A DNA stretch of 21,631 nucleotides from NCBI GenBank assembly GCA_002725275.1, contig PBOE01000040.1, forward strand, positions 3,151 to 24,781, given 5' to 3'. This document shows positions 7,085 to 13,947 of this stretch, in pieces. Under the pieces are notes generated by a model. That model was not told where the DNA came from and did no database searches. It was given only the letters and a program-made list of their open reading frames with translations. Position 1 is the stretch's first letter; every line of letters starts with the position of its first letter. A program made the translations under genes and the position numbers. The stretch comes from Methanobacteriota archaeon (GTDB lineage: Archaea; Thermoplasmatota; Poseidoniia; Poseidoniales; Poseidoniaceae).

Positions 7085-7091
7085 TTAAATA
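7085..7091 (+). promoter_or_regulatory. TATA box for TFS (possibly bidirectional)
   Basis: TTAAATA is centred 25 nt before the TFS ATG at 7113, so the message would be leaderless. The opposite strand reads TATTTAA and faces the nop5 operon, so the same element could in principle serve both directions. For nop5 it would give a leader of about 70 nt. Confidence 0.6.
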
Positions 7092-7112
7092 GCCGAATTC
7101 GCAGGGTAACCC

Positions 7113-7463
7113 ATGTTTTGCCCCCAGTGTGGAACCTTATCGTTCCCTACTCCTTCCGGAGACATCTCCTGCACGAACTACAAGTGCGGCTACAAGGGAC
7201 CTGCAAATGTCAAAACCAAGATTGGGGGCAAGGAAGTCGACCTTTCCAAGGCCACCTCCAGCACCAAGGTCGAATCCCGCGACTACGAGGTCATCAAGGA
7301 CTCGGACAACATGCAGGGCATCTTGACCACGGGGGACTACATGTGTCCGAAGTGCGATTGCGTGGAAGTCTACGCCTATCTCGAACAGACCCGTTCCTCT
7401 GACGAACCGGAAACTCGAATGCTGACCTGCAAAGAGTGCGGCAACGGTTGGCGAGAATACTGA
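7113..7463 (+). CDS. tfs: Transcription factor S (TFS, TFIIS/RPB9-like cleavage factor)
   Basis: TFS rescues backtracked archaeal RNA polymerase by stimulating transcript cleavage. The 116-residue product has two zinc ribbons. The N-terminal one uses CPQC (3-6) and Cys20/Cys25 (spacing x4). The C-terminal one uses CPKC (78-81) and CKEC (106-109) and ends WREY, as is typical. Between the last Cys pairs lies QTRSSDEPET with the acidic Asp97-Glu98 pair needed for cleavage, so this looks like an active TFS rather than an inhibitory paralogue. The start is fixed by the first zinc ligands and by the TATA box 25 nt upstream. It is divergent from nop5 and convergent with PCNA; the two stop codons are separated by one base. 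Confidence 0.95.
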   Translation: MFCPQCGTLSFPTPSGDISCTNYKCGYKGPANVKTKIGGKEVDLSKATSSTKVESRDYEVIKDSDNMQGILTTGDYMCPKCDCVEVYAYLEQTRSSDEPETRMLTCKECGNGWREY

Positions 7464-7464
7464 A

Positions 7465-8205
7465 TCAGTAATCGGATTCAACCCGGGGTGCCAGGAAGTA
7501 GAGCACTTCGCCAGCGCCGTCGTTGAAGGTGAACTCGAGGCTCAGCGGGAAACTCTCGCCAAAGCCCAACTTGACGGTGCCGAGGGAGCCAAACACCTTG
7601 GACAGCGGCACGAGGTAGGTCAGCGAGTATTGGCTGCGTGCAGGCTTGGAACAGTTGAGCGACTCGAGTTCGTCCTTGGAGAAACTGACCGTGACCGAAT
7701 CGGTTTGACCCTGCACGTGAACGGTGAAGGAATTACCGTCGATGCTGAAGTTGACCAAGTCCCCCACCTGCTTGGCAGCTCGAAGGGCTTGGGCGAGGGA
7801 AGCCCCGTTGATTTCAATGGAGGAGGGAATGTCGATGTTGGGCAGGTTGGGCGAGTTCACGGTGCTCGGGTCGAGGGGGCGGATGTTTCGGTCGATCTTC
7901 CCGAGGTTGAGCGTGAGGACACCGGAATCCTTGGTGTAGGCCATTTCGATGAGGTCGTCGGCCCCGCCGAGGCTGATGAGTTCCTTGACCTTTCGAAGTT
8001 CCAAGGCGAGGTCGTTTTCCTCGATTTCCCAGGTGTCAAAAGCAGCGGCGTCGACCTTCATGTCGATCATCGCCACGTGCGAGGCGTCCACGACGGTCGC
8101 CTGCATTTTGTCTTCTTTGAACTCGAAGCGTGCGTCCTCGACGACCACGCCCAGAGTTTCTACAATTTTGTTCATCAAGTCCTGTCGGGCCGTGACGTTC
8201 AACAT
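7465..8205 (-). CDS. pcn: DNA polymerase sliding clamp (PCNA)
   Basis: This is the replication clamp that encircles DNA and tethers polymerase B/D, FEN1, ligase and repair enzymes. The 246 residues match the usual archaeal length. Family features include DASHVAMIDMKVDAAAF (about 39-55), an acidic LALELRKVKELI segment, the central linker region with LDPSTVNSPNLP, LAQALRAAKQVGDLV, the YSLTYLVPLSKV strand, and a C-terminal VLYFLAPRVE where partner PIP boxes dock. It is presumably a homotrimer. Start ATG 8205 has a GGGATGA Shine-Dalgarno-like stretch about 5 nt upstream. A possible minus-strand TATA (TTCATAAG, about 8243-8250) would give a short leader. It is the first gene on its strand here, divergent from the glycosyltransferase across 176 bases. 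Confidence 0.95.
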   Translation of the reverse strand: MLNVTARQDLMNKIVETLGVVVEDARFEFKEDKMQATVVDASHVAMIDMKVDAAAFDTWEIEENDLALELRKVKELISLGGADDLIEMAYTKDSGVLTLNLGKIDRNIRPLDPSTVNSPNLPNIDIPSSIEINGASLAQALRAAKQVGDLVNFSIDGNSFTVHVQGQTDSVTVSFSKDELESLNCSKPARSQYSLTYLVPLSKVFGSLGTVKLGFGESFPLSLEFTFNDGAGEVLYFLAPRVESDY

Positions 8206-8381
8206 GAGTTCATCCCTCTCTACGCAAAAGGCCCCCGCGACGGCTTATGAACTTAGCACAAACGCAAGCATGGACGGACGCGTTCGTGCGCGGTTCCAAT
8301 CCTTGGACTTGTTCTCCGCGCACGGTAAGATTTTTTCATTTCAACCTTGATTTCTTATGAGGCGGGCGTGTCGCCTGTCCC
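8206..8381. promoter_or_regulatory. Divergent promoter region between PCNA and glycosyltransferase
   Basis: This 176-base stretch carries no gene I can support. On the plus strand TTCTTATG (8352-8359) is centred 26 nt before the glycosyltransferase ATG at 8382, as for a leaderless transcript. On the minus strand TTCATAAG (8243-8250) could serve PCNA. An A/T-rich run GATTTTTTCATTTC lies at about 8330-8343. Assignments are by spacing only. Confidence 0.45.
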
Positions 8382-9518
8382 ATGGGCGAAGGTGAGACGG
8401 TCCCCGTTTTACTCAAAGAAGACGGCACGCCGTACAAAACGGCCGTGCTGATCCCCACCATCAACAACGCCGACGAACTCGACATCGTCCTCGAGCGTCT
8501 CGGCAAGCAAACCTATCCGCATTTTGAGCTCATCATCGCTGATTCCAAATCCAAAGACCACACCAAGGCGGTCTGCGAAAAGCACGGCGCCACGTGGATT
8601 GACGACCCTTCCCGCAACCGTGCCGACGCCTGCAACTTTGCGTTGCGCCAGATGGACCACGACCTCGTGCTCTTCACCGACGACGACACCGTGCCCCCCT
8701 TGGACTGGGTGGCCAAACTGGTGCGCTGGTTCGACAACCCCGAGGTCGGGGCGGTGGGCGGACCCAACTTCGCCCCCGACGACGACCCGTTCGGAGCCAA
8801 GTGCGCCGACGTGGCGTTCTGCACGAAGTTCATGACCGCCGGCACCCGCTACGGTGCTCAACCCAAAGGCGAACTCGTACCCATCACGCACAACCCGGGC
8901 GTGAACTGCGCTCACCGAATGGCGAACCTGCGGGAAGTGGATTTCTTCGAAGAGGGGTGCATCGGCGCTGAAGACGTCGTCCTCGACGCCAAAATTCAAC
9001 GCAAGGGCCACAAGTTGTTCATCGACCCTTCCAACGTTATGCCGCACCGACGACGACGACCGTTCAAGCCGTACATGAAGCAGATGCGAAACTACGGTTA
9101 CACCCGCATGGTGGCCAACAAACGCTGGCCTGAAATTGCGACGTGGTCCCACACCGCCATCGGTTTCTTCCCGCCCTTGGTGGTTCTCGCCTTGGCCGCC
9201 ATGGTGTACGGTGGCCTCTCGGGCGGCGCTGCTGCCGACCTGTGGTTCACGTTGAGCGGTGACTGGAACGCTGCGCGAGTCGCCTTCCACATTCCGCTGG
9301 GTCTCGTGTGCGCCTACATCGGCATCTCGTGGCTCGGAGCGGCCATCGGGACGTCGCCCCATCGCTCCGTCGGCACCGTGTTCTTGGCGCCGCTGTTCGT
9401 CTTCCTCGCTCAGTGGGCCTACGGGCAAGGTGTCATCAAGGCCTGGCGAGAAATCCGCCGAACCGGCGGACGGGCCGGTGAAGGCTCGCAAATTGACGAC
9501 CGTGTGCGGACCGCTTGA
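8382..9518 (+). CDS. Family 2 glycosyltransferase with C-terminal membrane helices
   Basis: This 378-residue protein has a GT-A fold N-terminal domain. It begins with VLIPTINNADELDIVLERL, has IADSKSKD, and the metal-binding acidic triplet FTDDDT (Asp100-102). GAEDVVLDAKI further on is the usual GT2 acceptor-site acidic motif. It should transfer a sugar from a nucleotide-sugar donor to a lipid or glycan at the inner face of the membrane. Three hydrophobic helices follow (about 262-283, 303-325 and 330-352), a layout common in enzymes of cell-surface glycan or N-glycan assembly. Donor and acceptor are unknown. A basic patch HRRRRPFKPYMKQMRNYGYTR links the two parts, as in other membrane GT2 enzymes. 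The start ATG 8382 lies 26 nt after a TATA-like element. It may head a transcript continuing into the next small gene. Confidence 0.9.
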   Translation: MGEGETVPVLLKEDGTPYKTAVLIPTINNADELDIVLERLGKQTYPHFELIIADSKSKDHTKAVCEKHGATWIDDPSRNRADACNFALRQMDHDLVLFTDDDTVPPLDWVAKLVRWFDNPEVGAVGGPNFAPDDDPFGAKCADVAFCTKFMTAGTRYGAQPKGELVPITHNPGVNCAHRMANLREVDFFEEGCIGAEDVVLDAKIQRKGHKLFIDPSNVMPHRRRRPFKPYMKQMRNYGYTRMVANKRWPEIATWSHTAIGFFPPLVVLALAAMVYGGLSGGAAADLWFTLSGDWNAARVAFHIPLGLVCAYIGISWLGAAIGTSPHRSVGTVFLAPLFVFLAQWAYGQGVIKAWREIRRTGGRAGEGSQIDDRVRTA

Positions 9519-9569
9519 CGGACAACGCTCGCAAAGGCCGCCCTGCTCCGCTAACGCTGGCGAACGTTG

Positions 9570-9884
9570 ATGGTCGCACAGAGGTCCAAGCCACCCATGG
9601 CGCGTCCAACGCTCGCTGAACGGCTCTCAGCGTTGGACCAACCGGACCATGCGACGGACGCCAGCGCCATATGGAACTCCGTTCGGCCGTTGTTGGTGTT
9701 GGGTCGCATCATCATGGTTGGCTTCATCATCATCGTCGGCGAGGTGTTTGACGACGTCCGCATGGCAGGGTTGACCATCGGGGTGTGGGCTCTCATCCTC
9801 GGCATTCCCCTCTTCCTGCTGATCTCAGCCGTCATCACCTACGTTGACCGCCTGGTTCGGGGTGAAGAGGAAACACCTCCGTGA
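9570..9884 (+). CDS. Small two-helix membrane protein, unknown function
   Basis: I do not recognise this protein. From ATG 9570 it has 104 residues: a basic N terminus, an amphipathic stretch (LAERLSALDQPDHATDASA), and two hydrophobic helices (about 44-61 and 69-92, the second with ILGIPLFLLISAVITYV), ending in the acidic tail RGEEETPP. A second ATG at 9597 (MARPTLAERLS) is equally plausible. The gene lies 51 bases after the glycosyltransferase and 51 bases before the first gene of the redox-like unit, all on the same strand, so it may be cotranscribed with either. Confidence 0.65.
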   Translation: MVAQRSKPPMARPTLAERLSALDQPDHATDASAIWNSVRPLLVLGRIIMVGFIIIVGEVFDDVRMAGLTIGVWALILGIPLFLLISAVITYVDRLVRGEEETPP

Positions 9885-9935
9885 TTGGTGCCGGTCAGAC
9901 GAAGAATGAAAAGGACGGGTGGCCATGTTAGGCGC

Positions 9936-12422
9936 ATGAACAGGAAGGTCGGTGCCATCGCGCTCCTCTTCTTGTTGCTGCTCGTGCCCCTCGGCCAAGT
10001 CAACGCCAACAGCGGGGGCCGATTCAATTCCTCCAACGGCTGCGGTTGCCACGGCGGTTCGGGTGGTGTCACGCCGGTGCTGTCGGGTTTGCCATCCACC
10101 TACACAGCCCTAACGACCTACAGTCTGACCGTCGGCATGAGCACGTCGCCCGGAACCGGAGGATTCAATCTCGACGTGAACCGTGGCACACTGAGCAACG
10201 GCGATGCCAACACACAAGTGGCCTCCAACGGTCGCCAAGCCACGCACGATTATTCGCCGGGAACGAGCACCTGGACGATGGACTGGACGGCCCCCGCCTC
10301 GGGTTCCGGGAGCGTGTTGTTCAAACTCGCCGTCCTGTCAGGCAACGGCAACGGCGGGACCAGCGGTGATGATTACGACACCTACAGCATCACCCTTTCC
10401 GAAGAGGTGTCCACCAACAACGACCCCGTGGCCAGCGATGTGTTGCTCACGCCGATCGATGCCGACACGACCGACGCCCTCACCCTGTCCTACACGTACA
10501 GCGACGACGACGGAGATCCCGAAAGCGGAACGACCATCGCCTGGTACCGAAACGGAGCCGTACAGCCCGGCCACACCACGACCGTTCTACCATCCTCGGC
10601 CACCAACAAAGGTGAGGCGTGGCATGCTGTGGTCACGCCCTCTGACGGCATCGACGACGGAACGCCCGTCTCCTCGCCCACGGTGACCGTCGCCAATCGA
10701 GCGCCCGATGTTCTCAACCTCGCCGTCAGCGACGAAGCACCGGACACCAACGATGACGTGAGCTTCACCTACCAAACCAGCGACGTTGATGGCGATGGCA
10801 TCACCTCAACCAACGTCCGCTGGATGCTTGACGGGGTCCAAGTGAACTCGCTCGACGACGCCATGACGCTCCCCGCCGTGGCCACACGCGTTGGGGACGT
10901 CTGGACCGTGCAGGTTCGTGCCTCGGACGGCACCGACCTGTCGGAGTGGACCGAATCGCCCGCCATCACGGTGGGGTCGGACAACCAAGGGCCAATCATC
11001 ACCGACCTGACAATTTCACCGGCCAACCCCACGACGCAGCACGACCTGTCCGTCTCTTGGACGGCGACGGACCCCGAGGGCGATGACGTGGTCGAAACGG
11101 TGCTGATGTGGTCGCTCGACGGCAACCACGTGCCAGAGGCAGACGGATTGAACCCGCTTCCGGCTTCGTTCACCGTGCGCGGTGAGGCATGGACGGTGGC
11201 CGTTCAGGCCAACGACGGAAACGCGTGGGGTGTTGCGGTCGAGGCCATCGTGAGCATCGAAAACGCCGCTCCGGAGGTCAGCGTTTCACTGGTGTCCCCT
11301 ACGTTCACCGCCCTCGATGACCTGGTGATGGTCCTCAACGCTTCGGATGCGGACGGCGACACCACGACGGTGGAAAGCGTCCGTTGGTACCTGAACGACG
11401 GGTTGCAGAGCGCTCACACCACCGACACCTTGCCCGCCGCTGCATTGACGCGAGGCGATGCGTGGTACGCCGTGGTCACGGTGGCCGACGGCCTCACACA
11501 GACCGAGGCGACTTCACCGACCGTTGTCGTGGTCAACGCTCCGCCACAGGTCAGCATCACCTGGCCGGAAGCACCGACGGCGCTCGATGATTTGGTGCCC
11601 TCCATCACGATTGACGACGCGGACGGCGACCTCGTTGAGGTCGGAACGACCTGGTACAAAAACGGGTTCCGCGATGCAGGGCTGACCAACGCCACCATGG
11701 TGTCCTCAGAGCGATTGGCCCCCGAACAAACGTGGCGTTTGATCGTCGTGGCAGACGACGGGAAGGCGACCAGCGGTGAAGTTGAGTCGCTGATTACACT
11801 GGTGAACCTTCAACCCACAGCGACCATCGAGCAGGTCTCGTCCAACGTGTGGTTCAACGAGACCACCGTGTTGTCCGCCGTTGCATCGACGGACCCCGAC
11901 GGCACCTTGAGCCGATTTGAATGGTCGTGGGATGGCGGTACCGCAGCGGGAGAAACGCTGGCCTTGGTGTTGAAGTCACCAACGGACGTCACCCTCACGG
12001 TCATTGACGAACACGGTGCAACCAACGAAACGACGGTCTCGCTCAGCCTCAAAATCGGCCCGTCCATTCGAGACCTTGAGGTGTTCACCGATGACCGCGG
12101 CGATGTCCGATTGACGTGGAGGTGGACGGGTGATGCGGTGACCTACAACATCCTCCGCGACGGTGTCATCATCGCCACCACGGACGTTGGTTCCTACGAG
12201 GACCAACCGCCGATGAGCGGCACCGCCCACTACACGGTTCAGCCGTTCAACGACGAGCGGACCTTCATCGGTGGCAGTGATACAATTTCAGCCACGCTCA
12301 CCGACGTGGTCGTCGAAGAGCCTGGGCCGGCCACCGGCCTGGGTTATGCCTTGGGCGGTCTTATCGTCCTGGCCTTGCTCGTTCTTCCCGTGCTTTCACG
12401 CCGAGGAGGTGAATCGTCGTGA
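9936..12422 (+). CDS. Secreted, anchored protein: CGCH motif, Reeler-like domain, five cadherin-like repeats, PKD and FnIII-like domains
   Basis: This 828-residue surface protein has a signal peptide at 1-24 (basic MNRK, a Leu-rich core, cleavage near VNA) and a C-terminal membrane helix (GYALGGLIVLALLVLPVL) before a short basic end. Right after the signal comes GCGCHGG (Cys36, Cys38, His39), a C-x-C-H variant of the heme-c site. About 120 residues follow that resemble the Reeler/choice-of-anchor V domain (TGGFNLDVNRG, WTMDWTAPASGSG, SGDDYDTYSI), a family often carrying CxxCH at this place. Next are about five repeats of some 95 residues with D-DGD, W-x3-G, LP and GE-W-V-DG positions (cadherin/Ig-like, probably calcium binding), then a PKD-like domain (STDPDGTLSRFEWSWDGG) and an FnIII-like domain. 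ATG 9936 gives the cleanest signal peptide; ATG 9906 and TTG 9885 are in frame. Its stop overlaps the next GTG by four bases (GTGA), so translation is coupled. Heme binding is inference. Confidence 0.85.
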   Translation: MNRKVGAIALLFLLLLVPLGQVNANSGGRFNSSNGCGCHGGSGGVTPVLSGLPSTYTALTTYSLTVGMSTSPGTGGFNLDVNRGTLSNGDANTQVASNGRQATHDYSPGTSTWTMDWTAPASGSGSVLFKLAVLSGNGNGGTSGDDYDTYSITLSEEVSTNNDPVASDVLLTPIDADTTDALTLSYTYSDDDGDPESGTTIAWYRNGAVQPGHTTTVLPSSATNKGEAWHAVVTPSDGIDDGTPVSSPTVTVANRAPDVLNLAVSDEAPDTNDDVSFTYQTSDVDGDGITSTNVRWMLDGVQVNSLDDAMTLPAVATRVGDVWTVQVRASDGTDLSEWTESPAITVGSDNQGPIITDLTISPANPTTQHDLSVSWTATDPEGDDVVETVLMWSLDGNHVPEADGLNPLPASFTVRGEAWTVAVQANDGNAWGVAVEAIVSIENAAPEVSVSLVSPTFTALDDLVMVLNASDADGDTTTVESVRWYLNDGLQSAHTTDTLPAAALTRGDAWYAVVTVADGLTQTEATSPTVVVVNAPPQVSITWPEAPTALDDLVPSITIDDADGDLVEVGTTWYKNGFRDAGLTNATMVSSERLAPEQTWRLIVVADDGKATSGEVESLITLVNLQPTATIEQVSSNVWFNETTVLSAVASTDPDGTLSRFEWSWDGGTAAGETLALVLKSPTDVTLTVIDEHGATNETTVSLSLKIGPSIRDLEVFTDDRGDVRLTWRWTGDAVTYNILRDGVIIATTDVGSYEDQPPMSGTAHYTVQPFNDERTFIGGSDTISATLTDVVVEEPGPATGLGYALGGLIVLALLVLPVLSRRGGESS

Positions 12423-13387
12423 GGCGAAGCACCGTCTTCATCGTGGTCGCTCTGCTCCTCGTGCTGCCCACGCTGGGCTCGGCCAACCCCAACGGCGTCG
12501 GGTCGGGCACGTTTGACGCACAATGCGGTGGTGCCTGCCACGGCGACGCCGACATGAACCGATCTTCAGCGGCTACCGTTGAGGTGGACGGCCCCGAGGT
12601 GGCCTACGAAGGCCTGCTCACCAGCGTCTCCATCACCGTTTCCAACATTGAAACCACGACCAGCGGTCTGCTGGGCATCTTCCTGCTGTCCGACCTCTCG
12701 GGGGCCGGCGATACGCCGGCCGATGCGGGTTGGACCGTCGTTTCCAACAGCGAAGGAGGCACCGAAAACTACGTCGAAGCTCGCATCAACACCGGGCAAA
12801 CCGAACACACGGTGGAGTGGACCCTCCGTGCGCCTCCGAGCGGTCAACACCTTCTCTACGGCGCCATCCACCACGGGACGGAAGACGGCAGTGAAGCGCC
12901 GTTCTTTGGCGCCTCCGCCGTGCCGGCCAGCGTTGAGGTGCGCCCGGTGCCCGAGAACCTTCCACGCCTCGGCCCCGACTTTGAGCCACCCGTTCTCCGA
13001 GATGTGGGTGCCACCACGACCGTGGTGATGCAAACGGTGGACGTGGACGCAGTGCGAGTTGAGTGGCGTTTGGCCAACGGCGAAAGCACGGACGTGACCG
13101 TCATCGGCGAAGGCGAGGCGTGGACCTTCGAACTCCCGGCCACGCTTCAACCCGTGGCGATTCAGTGGCGAGCGCACCTGACCGGGGAAGGGCCGGAGCA
13201 AGCGACCCCGTGGTTCACCCTCCAAAGCGAGAACCCTTCGTGGACGGTGGATGAAAACGCAGCCTACCTGCAGTCCTTTGCGATGGTGCTGGCGTTCATG
13301 GCCGGCTTCTTGTCGCTCCAGCGGCGCTCACCGGGTAAAGCGACCGAATTTGATTCGGTGATGTTTGACAGCGAGGTGGACCTCTGA
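12419..13387 (+). CDS. Secreted, anchored protein with C-x3-C-H motif and Reeler-like domain
   Basis: The 322-residue product starts at GTG 12419, inside the stop of the preceding gene. It has a signal peptide (1-22, cleavage near GSA), then QCGGACHG: Cys36, Cys40, His41, a C-x3-C-H spacing instead of the usual heme-c CxxCH. About 130 residues of beta-rich sequence follow that recall the Reeler/choice-of-anchor V fold of its neighbour (GLLGIFLLSD, GWTVVSNSEGG, TVEWTLRAPPSGQHLLYGAI). Next is a second beta domain of about 90 residues (DVGATTTVVMQTVDVDAVRVEWRL), then a C-terminal helix near 281-299 and a cytoplasmic tail ending in EVDL. The first Cys is residue 36 in both proteins, so they look like a paralogous pair of different size. 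The stop overlaps the next ATG by one base (TGATG). Covalent heme attachment is plausible but not shown. Confidence 0.85.
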   Translation: MRRSTVFIVVALLLVLPTLGSANPNGVGSGTFDAQCGGACHGDADMNRSSAATVEVDGPEVAYEGLLTSVSITVSNIETTTSGLLGIFLLSDLSGAGDTPADAGWTVVSNSEGGTENYVEARINTGQTEHTVEWTLRAPPSGQHLLYGAIHHGTEDGSEAPFFGASAVPASVEVRPVPENLPRLGPDFEPPVLRDVGATTTVVMQTVDVDAVRVEWRLANGESTDVTVIGEGEAWTFELPATLQPVAIQWRAHLTGEGPEQATPWFTLQSENPSWTVDENAAYLQSFAMVLAFMAGFLSLQRRSPGKATEFDSVMFDSEVDL

Positions 13388-13947
13388 TGGTGTCGGCAGC
13401 CACGCTCCACGTGGTGGCGACGGAACTCGCCGTCGGCTCGTTCGCCATGGCGGGTGTCGCCTTCCTCATGGCGGGTTTGGCCAGCCACGGGTGGTTGGTC
13501 AACTCGCGACACCTGTCCCTGGTCGACCACGTGGCCCATTTTGCGCTTGCCTTCGGGTTGGTGGCCATGCCGTTTGCCATCATCACTGGCATCCAATCGA
13601 GCCCCGGCGACGGCATCGACCATCCCGTCCTCATCAACAAGATGTTGCTGGCATCAGCAGCGCTGGGTTTGGCACTGGGCGTGCTTCTTGCACGACGGAG
13701 GCAAGGACACGACGTGTGGCTCCATCGCACCGGCCGACGCTGGCAAACACTCGGTGGTCTCGGTGCGGTCGGCTTGGTGTTGATGACGGCGTCGCTGGGC
13801 GGCACGTTCAGCCGCGGTGAATCGCTGCTGGACATCTTCCGCCTGCCCTACGACCAAGTCCCGCTGATGCCGATGTGGTTGTCGGGTGCCGTGTTGGTGC
13901 TCGCCATCACCAACCTGGTGCTGTTGCGCCGTGAAACGACGGCGTGA
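13387..13947 (+). CDS. Histidine-rich five-helix membrane protein, DUF2231-like
   Basis: The 186-residue product has about five hydrophobic helices (roughly 8-32, 46-68, 82-102, 120-138, 160-180). His residues at 8, 34, 42, 48, 51 and 79 lie in or beside the first three helices, with DHVAHFALAFG (47-57) and DHPVLINK (78-85) most striking. The fourth helix ends TASLGGTFSRG, like the GWLGG-RHG end of DUF2231 membrane proteins. Such His pairs could hold b-type heme, but the family's biochemistry is poorly known. The ATG at 13387 shares its A with the preceding stop, so it is coupled to the two secreted proteins and probably works with them, perhaps taking electrons across the membrane. The stop TGA at 13945-13947 abuts the stop of the convergent ABC exporter. 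Confidence 0.82.
   Translation: MVSAATLHVVATELAVGSFAMAGVAFLMAGLASHGWLVNSRHLSLVDHVAHFALAFGLVAMPFAIITGIQSSPGDGIDHPVLINKMLLASAALGLALGVLLARRRQGHDVWLHRTGRRWQTLGGLGAVGLVLMTASLGGTFSRGESLLDIFRLPYDQVPLMPMWLSGAVLVLAITNLVLLRRETTA

Noticed and set aside
8409..9491. 360-codon minus-strand frame opposite the glycosyltransferase
   Set aside because: The GT2 motifs are unambiguous on the plus strand; the antisense product has shadow-like composition.
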